A DNA stretch of 6,227 bases from Bacteroidales bacterium (GTDB lineage: Bacteria; Bacteroidota; Bacteroidia; Bacteroidales; VadinHA17), in assembly GCA_027451265.1 (NCBI GenBank), contig DAIDJT010000158.1, positions 1 through 6,227 of the forward strand, given 5' to 3'. Shown one piece after another: positions 1 through 6,227 of this stretch. The position numbers and the translations under genes are program-made. Below the pieces are notes generated by a model, which saw nothing but the letters and a program-made list of their open reading frames with translations, was not told the DNA's origin and ran no database searches. Numbering within the stretch: position 1 is the first letter of the stretch; every line of letters starts with the position of its first letter.

Positions 1-2313
1 ATAACCAAGTGCTTCGAGCACCCATGGTTCACGCTCGCGGCTTGCTGGGTCACTGAGGCTCTCAAAGAAAGCATCCCGGACTGAGGCATCCGGTGACACA
101 GCCGGCGTCACAAAATCAAACCGCTCCAGCCTCTCCTTTCCTGCAATGCGTTCGCGTTGCTGTGCAATAATGCTGCCGGCTTCTGGGTGACCTTTAAGAG
201 CCAGGGTCAGCGCCAGGGTGCAGAGCTCATCCTCGCTCAGGCTCACAGGGCCGGGAAGCGTGCCACTCTTCCACAGCGCAACAAGATAATCAATGCCTGC
301 GGGTGTGACAGTTACATCTCTGAGTGTGCCGAACCATGAACGTTTTTCGGCCGGGCTTTCTGCTGAGGTCATTTTTTCTCTCAGCATTGTCTCTGTCGCC
401 GGGGCGCGTGAGGCCCTTTCCTCCGGGCTTAGCCAGTTCCACCATACCGAAGTAAACCTGCCTGAAAGGTAATTCCGCAGTTGCAGGTCAGTTATGACCT
501 GCAGGTCTCTGAATGCTGTCTCATAAAAGTCAGCCGGCCGGATTGCACCGTTGATAAGGTTTTCATACAGGTTGATCCAGATGATGCCCTTCAGAAGGGG
601 ATCTTTCATTTCCGGAAGATTTACAAGCAGGTACTTCGCACTGAGGCTGTCGAACAGGAAAGTGCCGTAAGCTCTTCCTGAAATATCCGGAATGATGCAC
701 AGCGGCTTTTCGGAGACTGTGACAAATGAATCGCGGTCCGCCGGCTGAAGGTCAGCCGTGAGGGTATCAGATGCAGTGATTACCATTGTTTTCAGCGTCT
801 GTGGCCAGTGATGGAGCGTTCCGTCCGGATCGTCCTCACGGAAGGAGATCTTGAATCCGTCTTCCTCTGTTATAACCGGCGATATGACAGGCATCCCGGC
901 CTCCCTTACCCACATCCTGCTCCATTCGCCGAGCGGCTTGCCGGAAGTTTCCTCAAGTATGGCAACCAGGTCATCCCACCGGGCATTGCCCCAGGAGTAC
1001 TTTTTCAGATATTCCCGGAGTCCTGTTTTCAGGTTTTCCTCCCCGGCCAGTTGTTCGAGCTGGCGCATCACTATCGGAGCCTTGTTGTAGATTATGCCAC
1101 CGTAGAGGGAGCCGGCATCTTTCATGTTTCCCAGTTCCTGAATTATAGGGTTGGTGCCGCGGGTGCGGTCAACCTCGTAGGCAGCCGGGTAGCGCGAGAG
1201 AAGGAACCGCAGGTCATGGTTGATGTCCTGAAAATCAGGGCCGGCTATCTTATCAGACATGTAGCCGGCAAAGACCTCCTTAAGCCAAACATCATCAAAC
1301 CATTTCATTGTGACCAGGTCGCCGAACCATATGTGCGATGTCTCATGTGCTATAAGCGAAGCGCGCGATAGCTTTTCGTTGAGAGTGGGTGAAGTCTCGA
1401 GAAACAGTGAGGAGGCCCTGTAAAATATTGACCCTGGGTGTTCCATGCCGCTGTACTGGAACGGCGGAAGAAGCACAAAGCCGAACTTGTCAAAGGGATA
1501 CGGTATATGTGTGTACTCTTCAAGCCATTTCAGGGCGCTGTAATGAAGGCGGAAAATCTCTTCGGCGTTGTTCTCAACATAGCCGGGGCGTGTCTCACGG
1601 TGAAGCATCTCCATCTTCACACCCTGAATCTCCTTCTCAAAAAGGTCAAATTTGCCTGCGGCGAATGCAAACAAATATGTGCTTAATGGTTTTGTCTCTT
1701 TAAATCGAAGCGTCACCCTGCCGGCCGCAGTGTCAGCCGAAACCACAGGACTGTTTGACATTGCCCTGTACGATGCCGGGATGTCAAGCGAAAGGGTGAA
1801 CCGCCCCTTTATGTCAGGCTGGTCAAAGCAGGGGAAAGCGGTTGAGGCCCTGTCAGGAACGAAAAGGGTATAAAGATATTCATCGTTCCTGTTCAGGGAG
1901 AGGTCCCCGGCACGGAAGCCGATCTCGATATGGTTGTACTTTCGTGACAGCAGATTCCGGTCAATCACTATATGACCGTTCAGCAGTGAGGCCTCTGCAG
2001 GCCTTCCGTTAACGGAAACACTCTTAAGGTAATATTCAGGAGCCCTGAAATCGATCAGCAGAGGCTCCCTCCCTGCAGTGCGCTCAAACTCAATCACTGC
2101 TGTTCCCTCCACCGGAGTATTCTTCCCGGTATCGATGATGAAAGAAAGGTCGTACCTGACATCGCTGACAGTCTCGTACCTGTATGTAGCAAGGAGCTTC
2201 GACACCCCTTCGGCAGTATATTCAGCCCTGTCAACGCGTTTGCAGGAGATAAGTATCGCAACAGCGAATAATATGACCGGCAAAATGCGAAGAAAAATCA
2301 ATCCGGGTTTCAT
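1..2313 (-). CDS. M1-family zinc aminopeptidase lipoprotein (C-terminus cut by window edge)
   Basis: Predicted to remove N-terminal amino acids from peptides outside the cytoplasm. The frame is open for 771 codons from the ATG at 2313 and runs off the left edge without a stop. Residues 1-24 form a lipoprotein signal: hydrophobic core, then lipobox L-I-S-C with Cys24 as the lipidated residue. A beta-rich M1 N-terminal domain follows, with FPCFDQP at 160-166. The catalytic domain has a GMEHPG version of the exopeptidase GxMEN motif (Glu291), zinc site HETSH 323-327 with the third ligand Glu346 exactly 18 residues later (HExxH-x18-E), and the probable catalytic Tyr409 in YNKA. The rest resembles the helical C-terminal region of M1 enzymes, and some tens of residues are probably missing. 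The start is supported by the lipoprotein signal directly after it and by a -7 box 19 nt upstream. It is divergent from a tricorn-like protease gene. Family is very secure; peptide preference cannot be read. Confidence 0.95.
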   Translation of the reverse strand, partial: MKPGLIFLRILPVILFAVAILISCKRVDRAEYTAEGVSKLLATYRYETVSDVRYDLSFIIDTGKNTPVEGTAVIEFERTAGREPLLIDFRAPEYYLKSVSVNGRPAEASLLNGHIVIDRNLLSRKYNHIEIGFRAGDLSLNRNDEYLYTLFVPDRASTAFPCFDQPDIKGRFTLSLDIPASYRAMSNSPVVSADTAAGRVTLRFKETKPLSTYLFAFAAGKFDLFEKEIQGVKMEMLHRETRPGYVENNAEEIFRLHYSALKWLEEYTHIPYPFDKFGFVLLPPFQYSGMEHPGSIFYRASSLFLETSPTLNEKLSRASLIAHETSHIWFGDLVTMKWFDDVWLKEVFAGYMSDKIAGPDFQDINHDLRFLLSRYPAAYEVDRTRGTNPIIQELGNMKDAGSLYGGIIYNKAPIVMRQLEQLAGEENLKTGLREYLKKYSWGNARWDDLVAILEETSGKPLGEWSRMWVREAGMPVISPVITEEDGFKISFREDDPDGTLHHWPQTLKTMVITASDTLTADLQPADRDSFVTVSEKPLCIIPDISGRAYGTFLFDSLSAKYLLVNLPEMKDPLLKGIIWINLYENLINGAIRPADFYETAFRDLQVITDLQLRNYLSGRFTSVWWNWLSPEERASRAPATETMLREKMTSAESPAEKRSWFGTLRDVTVTPAGIDYLVALWKSGTLPGPVSLSEDELCTLALTLALKGHPEAGSIIAQQRERIAGKERLERFDFVTPAVSPDASVRDAFFESLSDPASREREPWVLEALGY

Positions 2314-2332
2314 GACAATTTTTTCCGTTTCT

Positions 2333-2340
2333 CAAATATA
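2333..2340 (-). promoter_or_regulatory. Bacteroidetes-type -7 box for the M1 aminopeptidase gene
   Basis: Read on the minus strand this is TATATTTG, an exact match to the Bacteroidetes -7 consensus TAnnTTTG. It lies 19 nt before the ATG at 2313, giving a short A-rich leader with no Shine-Dalgarno sequence, as is usual in this phylum. No TTTG is seen at the expected -33 spacing, so the promoter is half-supported. Confidence 0.55.
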
Positions 2341-2446
2341 GTCAATCATGCCATAAGCCCTTCCCCGGCGACGCATATTAAGTCTGCTCCTGCCAATTCA
2401 CGCAGGTCGGGCCGGTACAGTGCTGCAAAACATTCCCGGTGGCAAA

Positions 2447-2474
2447 GTGATATTTTCTATCTTTGAAATATCAC
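2447..2474. repeat. Perfect 9-bp inverted repeat around the -7 box, candidate operator
   Basis: The arms GTGATATTT (2447-2455) and AAATATCAC (2466-2474) are exact reverse complements separated by 10 nt (2456-2465). The spacer contains the whole TATCTTTG -7 box of the rightward gene. A dimeric regulator bound here would cover the promoter, so repression of the tricorn-like gene is the natural guess. If transcription instead begins upstream, the same bases would form an RNA hairpin ending 17 nt before the start codon. The repeat is directly visible; its function is inferred. Confidence 0.6.
2458..2465 (+). promoter_or_regulatory. Bacteroidetes-type -7 box for the tricorn-like protease gene
   Basis: TATCTTTG matches the Bacteroidetes -7 consensus TAnnTTTG exactly. 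It is 26 nt before the ATG at 2492, predicting a leader of about 20 nt. It also argues against the earlier in-frame ATG at 2420, which would lie upstream of transcription start. No TTTG -33 element is seen at the usual spacing, which may mean a weak or activator-dependent promoter. Confidence 0.55.
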
Positions 2475-2491
2475 CTGTTAATTCCAATGCC

Positions 2492-5400
2492 ATGAAAAAA
2501 ATGTTCTTCATTCTGCTGATAACAACCTTAGCCGGAACTCTCAACGGCCAGGGCCAGTCTGCCTTTCTTTCGGACCCCGCAATATCTCCTGACGGATCCA
2601 AAATCGTCTTTGTTTATGAGAGCGACCTGTGGCTGGCTGACCGCGACGGCGGCACGGCTCATCGCATCACGGCAATGACAGGTGAGGAATCAGTTCCCCG
2701 CTTTTCACCTGACGGGAAATGGCTCGCTTTTGCATCAACCCAGAACGGAAATGCCGATGTCTACCTCATGCCGGTCGAAGGCGGCAGCATAGTTCAACTA
2801 ACCTGGCACGACGCCAACGATTATCCCGACGGATGGTCGTGGGACTCGAAAACGGTCTACTTCACATCAGACAGGTATAATACATTTGGCGCATATGCCG
2901 TACCGGCATCAGGAGGAACTCCTTTGCGCCTTTTTTCGGATAACTATTTTGACCAGGCGCATAATGTGGTTGAGATACCCGGCACTAACAGCCAGTCATT
3001 TTATTTTACATCATCATGGGAGAGTTTCATGTTCCCTCAGAGGAAGAGGTACAGGGGTGAGAATGACCCTGACATCGAGTTTTACAATAAGAGTACCGGC
3101 GACTACAAGCGGCTGACTGAGTGGGAGGGGAAGGATCTGTGGCCATCCGTTGACCGCAACGGGAAGCTGTGGTTCGCCTCCGATGAGGCCAACAACGAAT
3201 ACAACCTCTACACAATCGAAAACGGGGTGAAGAAAAAGGTGACCTCGTTCCTGACCTCCATCCGACGTCCACAGGTCAGCGCCGACGGACGGTTCGTGGT
3301 TTTTGCGCGTGACTACAGGATATGGACCTTTGATGTCACAACCGGCCAGAGTTCGCCCTGCGAAATAAACGTATGGTCAAACGAAAACCTGGTCACGGAG
3401 ATAGGATACAACAGCGCCGGTAAGATCACCGACTTCGATGTGTCAGCTGACGGGAAGAAGATTGCATTTGTCTCGCGCGGAAGACTCTTTGTCTCTGACG
3501 TGGCAGGAAAATTCATCAGGGAGATGCCCACTGACCGGGCCGAGAGCGTGCAGGAGGTCAGGTGGATGAAGGATAATGAGTCGCTGCTTTACACGCGTAC
3601 GGTAAAAGGATGGGCCAACCTGTTCACTATCACGGCATCAAGGCCTGAGACAGAGAAGCAACTGACGCGGTATGAGCGCACTCTGCAGGAGCTCCTTGTC
3701 AGCCCTGACGGAGAAAAAGCGCTGTTTGTGAGCGGCGACAGCCACATAGACCTCATTGATCTTAAGAGCTTCGATGTAAAGAGTATAATCACCGACGAGT
3801 TCTGGTTCCGTATCTCGCAGCCGCGATTCTCGCCTGACGGCAGGTACATACTTTATGCCGCGTACAGGAACTTCGAGCAGGATATATTCATCTATGACAC
3901 GAAGGATACAAAGACTTACACAATTACCAATAACGGTGTGAATGAATCTGATCCCTACTGGTCTCCTGACGGAAGGTATATCTATTTGAGCGCCGACAGG
4001 TACAATGCCGGGTTCCCGAGAGGGGAAGGGGTCAGCAAGCTGTACCGTATCCCGCTTTATCGCTTCAGTGAGTCATTGCGTACGGAGGAGTATGGCAAAC
4101 TCTTTGCCAGGAAACCGTCAAAGGACAGCCTGAAAGTTGATATCAGGATCGAAACCGAGGGTATCACTGACCGCTGGGAACAGATTGACGTGAAGGGAAA
4201 TGAACAGTCTTCGCCCTTTGTCTTTAATGTCAGGGGCAAGACACTGCTGCTCTTCAACAACTCTCCGAATCCCCGCGAGAGGGTACTTACGAAGGTGGAG
4301 CTCTCTCCCTTCGAACCGCCGAAGAGCGCTGCCATAGGCGACAAGGCTTTCAGCAGGCTGATAATGACAGGAGACAGGTTCTATGCACTCATGCAGGGCG
4401 ATGTTTATGAGGTGAAACCTGCTGAGGGCAAGGCAGATAAGATTACATTATCAGCCACTTTCAGCAAGAACCTGCATGATGAGTTTGTGCAGATGTTTTA
4501 CGAGAACTGGGCAACCCTTGCAGAGCATTACTATGATAAGGATTACCATGGGGTCGACTGGAAGGCGATGCTTGTCCGGTATGAGCAATACCTGCCGCTG
4601 GTACGCAACAGGGATAACCTGAGGACAATCCAGAATGACATGCTTGGCGAGCTGAACTCGTCGCACCTCGGCTTCAACAGTCAGGGCGATGAGGCCAAAA
4701 CCTTCTACAGGCAGCAGACCAACGCGACAGGGATAGTTTTCCGTGAAGATGATCCTTTCATTGTTGAGGGATGGGTGGAGCGGTCGCCAGCCGACCTTAC
4801 TGACACGCCATTGAAGCCGGGCGACAGGCTGTTGGCTGTTGACGGCACGCCGGTGGACGTTACGGCTGACCGTGACAGGGCATTTACGCTGCCGCAGCTT
4901 GAGAAGGAGATCACACTCCGGTTTGACAGGAAAGGGAAAGAGTATGACATTACACTGATGCCTGTGAGCACTGGTGCACTGAAAACACTGCTCTATGACA
5001 GCTGGGTGACTGAGAACCGCAGGTTGGTTGACAGCCTTTCAGAAGGGAGGGTGGCATATGTCTACATGAAGGATATGGGTAATCAGAGCCTGGACAAGTT
5101 CATGATTGACATGACGGGGATTGCCCTGGGCAAAGAGGCCCTGATACTTGATATCCGTAACAACAGGGGAGGGAACGTGCATGATGATGTGATTAAATTC
5201 CTCTCTCAGAAACCATACCTTGAGTGGCAGGCGCGGAACGGGAAGCGCTCTCCGCAGCCCAACTTCGCGCCGTCAGGCAGACCAATTGTTCTTATGGTTA
5301 ATGAGCAGTCGCTGAGTGATGCCGAGATGACTGCTGCGGCGTTCAGGCAACTGAAGCTGGGAACCATTGTGGGCACTGAGACCTACCGGTGGATAATTTT

Positions 5401-5599
5401 CACCTCGGGAAGGATGCTTGTTGACGGTTCCTCAACCAGGCTTCCGGCATGGGGATGCTACGACCTGCAGGGGAATGACCTGGAGAAGACCGGTGTCAAG
5501 CCGGATGTCTATGTCCGCACAACCTTCGGAGACATGCAGAAGGGTATTGATCCGCAGCTGGTGACCGCGGTTAAGGAAGCGTTGGGAAAGCTGCACTGA
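2492..5599 (+). CDS. Secreted tricorn-like S41-family serine protease, complete
   Basis: A 1035-residue relative of Thermoplasma tricorn protease, which cuts peptides into short fragments. In order: signal peptide (residues 1 to about 20; Lys-Lys, hydrophobic core, LNGQ-like end); beta-propeller region to about 520 with repeated SPDG/SADG motifs (residues 32, 72, 263, 318, 404, 447, 491); a second beta-rich region to about 655; tricorn C1 helical domain (about 665-728); PDZ domain (about 745-825); and S41 catalytic core (about 850-1010). The tetrad is intact by motif: Ser724-His725 in SSHLGF, nucleophile Ser942 followed by Asp943, and Glu998 in LEKTGVKPD. The His-Ser and Ser-Glu spacings (217 and 56) nearly equal those of tricorn (His746, Ser965, Glu1023). 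The oxyanion loop is near Gly893-Gly894. The ATG at 2492 is chosen because the signal peptide begins there; an in-frame ATG at 2420 would prefix 24 unlikely residues. Its export sets it apart from cytosolic archaeal tricorn. It is divergent from an M1 aminopeptidase. Confidence 0.95.
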   Translation: MKKMFFILLITTLAGTLNGQGQSAFLSDPAISPDGSKIVFVYESDLWLADRDGGTAHRITAMTGEESVPRFSPDGKWLAFASTQNGNADVYLMPVEGGSIVQLTWHDANDYPDGWSWDSKTVYFTSDRYNTFGAYAVPASGGTPLRLFSDNYFDQAHNVVEIPGTNSQSFYFTSSWESFMFPQRKRYRGENDPDIEFYNKSTGDYKRLTEWEGKDLWPSVDRNGKLWFASDEANNEYNLYTIENGVKKKVTSFLTSIRRPQVSADGRFVVFARDYRIWTFDVTTGQSSPCEINVWSNENLVTEIGYNSAGKITDFDVSADGKKIAFVSRGRLFVSDVAGKFIREMPTDRAESVQEVRWMKDNESLLYTRTVKGWANLFTITASRPETEKQLTRYERTLQELLVSPDGEKALFVSGDSHIDLIDLKSFDVKSIITDEFWFRISQPRFSPDGRYILYAAYRNFEQDIFIYDTKDTKTYTITNNGVNESDPYWSPDGRYIYLSADRYNAGFPRGEGVSKLYRIPLYRFSESLRTEEYGKLFARKPSKDSLKVDIRIETEGITDRWEQIDVKGNEQSSPFVFNVRGKTLLLFNNSPNPRERVLTKVELSPFEPPKSAAIGDKAFSRLIMTGDRFYALMQGDVYEVKPAEGKADKITLSATFSKNLHDEFVQMFYENWATLAEHYYDKDYHGVDWKAMLVRYEQYLPLVRNRDNLRTIQNDMLGELNSSHLGFNSQGDEAKTFYRQQTNATGIVFREDDPFIVEGWVERSPADLTDTPLKPGDRLLAVDGTPVDVTADRDRAFTLPQLEKEITLRFDRKGKEYDITLMPVSTGALKTLLYDSWVTENRRLVDSLSEGRVAYVYMKDMGNQSLDKFMIDMTGIALGKEALILDIRNNRGGNVHDDVIKFLSQKPYLEWQARNGKRSPQPNFAPSGRPIVLMVNEQSLSDAEMTAAAFRQLKLGTIVGTETYRWIIFTSGRMLVDGSSTRLPAWGCYDLQGNDLEKTGVKPDVYVRTTFGDMQKGIDPQLVTAVKEALGKLH

Positions 5600-5601
5600 G
5601 A

Positions 5602-5630
5602 AGTCAGCAGAAGCTAGTCAGCATTCAGCA
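5602..5630. repeat. Short direct repeats just after the tricorn-like gene
   Basis: AGTCAGCA occurs at 5602-5609 and again at 5616-5623, followed at once by a partial copy TTCAGCA (5624-5630). The spacing of 14 nt suggests a small decayed tandem duplication. No function is evident. Confidence 0.4.
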
Positions 5631-5644
5631 ATTTCAAGTGCATT

Positions 5645-5668
5645 AAGACCGCAAGGCAGCAAGACCAG
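5645..5668. repeat. Degenerate 8-bp tandem repeat, three units
   Basis: Three adjacent octamers AAGACCGC, AAGGCAGC and AAGACCAG share an AAGrCm start. They lie between the tricorn-like gene and the terminator hairpin, in non-coding DNA. This may be a remnant of a low-complexity intergenic repeat; with so few units chance is not excluded. Confidence 0.35.
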
Positions 5669-5681
5669 GGCCAGGCGTAAA

Positions 5682-5704
5682 GAAATGACCCGGTGGGTCA
5701 TTTT
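5682..5704. terminator. Probable bidirectional intrinsic terminator between convergent genes
   Basis: The arms AAATGACCC (5683-5691) and GGGTCATTT (5695-5703) pair perfectly over 9 bp around a 3-nt GGT loop, with a possible G-T pair added at 5682/5704. The stem ends in TTTT on the plus strand and TTTCTTT on the minus strand, so it can stop transcripts from both sides. It lies 83 nt after the tricorn-like stop and about 49 nt beyond the stop of the PH-domain gene. The GC part of the stem and the T-tracts are short, so efficiency may be modest. Confidence 0.7.
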
Positions 5705-5752
5705 AGCGCAGGAGCCAGCCTGCAGGGCTGACTTGAGTGACCTTCAGACATC

Positions 5753-6121
5753 TTAGCACAGTTCCTGGAACTTCTGCCTGAATGTCATCGGGCGGGCGAT
5801 GTTATGGAAGGTTTCCGTGGTGCCGCCGGTGCCGATAATTGTAATTGAACCGTAGTTGAGGATACGGCCCATTACAGTCTGGTCTACATTCACAGTTTCG
5901 ATCTTCGAAAGGTTCATCTCGAAAGTGCGGCGGGCAATGAAACCCTGCTTGATAACGATGCGGCGGTTGGTTATGACGAATTCTGACAGCCATCTCTTCA
6001 TCCATGCATAGATTGTCAGGGTGAATATCGATTTCAGTGAAAAGAAAATGACCCAGTGGTATTTGGTTTCATAGGCCACGGACTCATCCTTGATGAGGTG
6101 ACCGTTTACATAGCTTCCCAT
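5753..6121 (-). CDS. Compact bacterial PH-domain (bPH2/DUF304-like) membrane protein
   Basis: A 122-residue protein of the bacterial PH-domain family that includes YdbT-like proteins; the molecular role is generally unknown. Visible parts are an N-terminal strand (GHLIKDESVAYE, 7-18), one hydrophobic stretch at about 22-41 (HWVIFF to IYAWM), and a well-conserved PH core. The core includes SEFVITNRRIVIK (46-58), GFIARRTFEMNLSKIE (60-75), VDQTVMGRILNYGSI (79-93), GTGGT (97-101) and a final helix with FRQKFQE (114-120). Many relatives have two transmembrane helices before the core; here there is room for only one, interrupted by Lys30. The ATG at 6121 is the natural start, with an A-rich upstream region but no Shine-Dalgarno. 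No -7 box is visible in the 31 bp separating it from the upstream gene, so co-transcription with that gene is likely. Confidence 0.85.
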   Translation of the reverse strand: MGSYVNGHLIKDESVAYETKYHWVIFFSLKSIFTLTIYAWMKRWLSEFVITNRRIVIKQGFIARRTFEMNLSKIETVNVDQTVMGRILNYGSITIIGTGGTTETFHNIARPMTFRQKFQELC

Positions 6122-6152
6122 TGTTTTGCCTGATTGTATGTTTTAATTCAGA

Positions 6153-6227
6153 TCAGTCTGTCACCTTCACCGCCTTATCCTCGCTCTGCCAGAGGCCGTG
6201 CTTTGTGCAGACGGCCATCGCGCTGAG
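6153..6227 (-). CDS. C-terminal end of a probable superoxide reductase (desulfoferrodoxin/neelaredoxin domain)
   Basis: The last 24 codons of a gene entering from the right edge, ending at TGA 6155-6153. The fragment reads LSAMAVCTKHGLW and then a short polar tail. Superoxide reductases end with a Cys-x-x-His-Gly-Leu-Trp type motif, as I recall for the Pyrococcus enzyme (YCNIHGLW near its C-terminus), in which Cys and His ligate the catalytic iron. Here those would be the Cys at 6207-6209 and the His at 6198-6200, and the short distance to the stop also fits. The usual Asn after Cys is Thr. The enzyme reduces superoxide to hydrogen peroxide without making oxygen, protecting anaerobes. With so little sequence the call rests on one motif, and whether an N-terminal rubredoxin-like domain exists cannot be seen. 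Confidence 0.65.
   Translation of the reverse strand, partial: LSAMAVCTKHGLWQSEDKAVKVTD

Noticed and set aside
808..1371. A 187-codon plus-strand reading frame opposite the M1 aminopeptidase.
   Set aside because: Its translation has no recognisable features and lies wholly within the catalytic region of a convincing gene on the other strand; it is an antisense shadow.
2389..2406. CCTGC/GCAGG inverted repeat in the divergent promoter region.
   Set aside because: Only 5 bp with an 8-nt spacer, expected by chance in a region of this size, and not placed at a promoter element.
2443..2465. Alternative pairing CAAAG/CTTTG overlapping the 9-bp inverted repeat.
   Set aside because: Shorter than and mutually exclusive with the 9-bp dyad; probably coincidental.
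2420..2491. Upstream in-frame ATG extending the tricorn-like protein by 24 residues.
   Set aside because: It would place a non-signal-like sequence before a clear signal peptide and would translate through the -7 box; the ATG at 2492 fits better.
2398..2601. A 67-codon minus-strand frame crossing the start of the tricorn-like gene.
   Set aside because: It overlaps the promoter and signal peptide coding region and has no family signature, start signal or conserved motif that I can see.
4451..4666. A 71-codon minus-strand frame within the C1 domain region of the tricorn-like gene.
   Set aside because: It is antisense to conserved coding sequence and has no recognisable domain.
5716..5730. Small hairpin CAGCC/GGCTG with a 5-nt loop.
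   Set aside because: Five base pairs with no following T-tract; too weak to call a terminator when a better hairpin is 12 nt away.
1..6227. Searched for CRISPR arrays, tRNA or rRNA genes, insertion sequences and phage or defence genes.
   Set aside because: No spaced repeat array, no RNA gene signature and no transposase or integrase motif was seen; the window is almost fully accounted for by four ordinary protein genes.

Overview
The window looks like a chromosomal segment from a Bacteroidetes bacterium, probably an anaerobe of roughly even GC content. Four things point there. The two large genes lack Shine-Dalgarno sequences, and each has a TAnnTTTG box (the Bacteroidetes -7 promoter element) 19-26 nt before its start. 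One protein is a lipoprotein and the other is an exported tricorn-type protease, both common in that phylum. The right edge carries the tail of an apparent superoxide reductase, an enzyme typical of anaerobes and microaerophiles. The assignment is by inference, as no rRNA or marker gene is present.

Layout. Positions 1-2313 (minus strand) hold a zinc M1-family aminopeptidase lipoprotein, open for 771 codons and cut by the left edge, so its C-terminus is missing. Positions 2314-2491 are a 178-bp divergent promoter region with one -7 box for each direction. The box for the rightward gene sits exactly in the spacer of a perfect 9-bp inverted repeat, a candidate operator. Positions 2492-5599 (plus) encode a complete 1035-residue secreted tricorn-like S41 serine protease, with beta-propeller repeats, C1 domain, PDZ and a catalytic domain with an intact tetrad. 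Positions 5600-5752 separate convergent genes and hold a probable bidirectional terminator and short degenerate repeats. Positions 5753-6121 (minus) encode a compact 122-residue bacterial PH-domain membrane protein. Positions 6153-6227 (minus) are the last 24 codons of a probable superoxide reductase, 31 bp upstream of the PH gene and possibly in one transcript with it.

How the genes may work together. In Thermoplasma, tricorn cuts peptides into short pieces that are finished by interacting aminopeptidases F1, F2 and F3; F2 and F3 are M1 enzymes. Here a tricorn homologue and an M1 aminopeptidase are head to head and both carry export signals, suggesting an extracytoplasmic version of that two-step peptide degradation. 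This is inference from family knowledge and gene order, and physical interaction is not shown. The PH/superoxide reductase pair on the right seems to be an unrelated unit.
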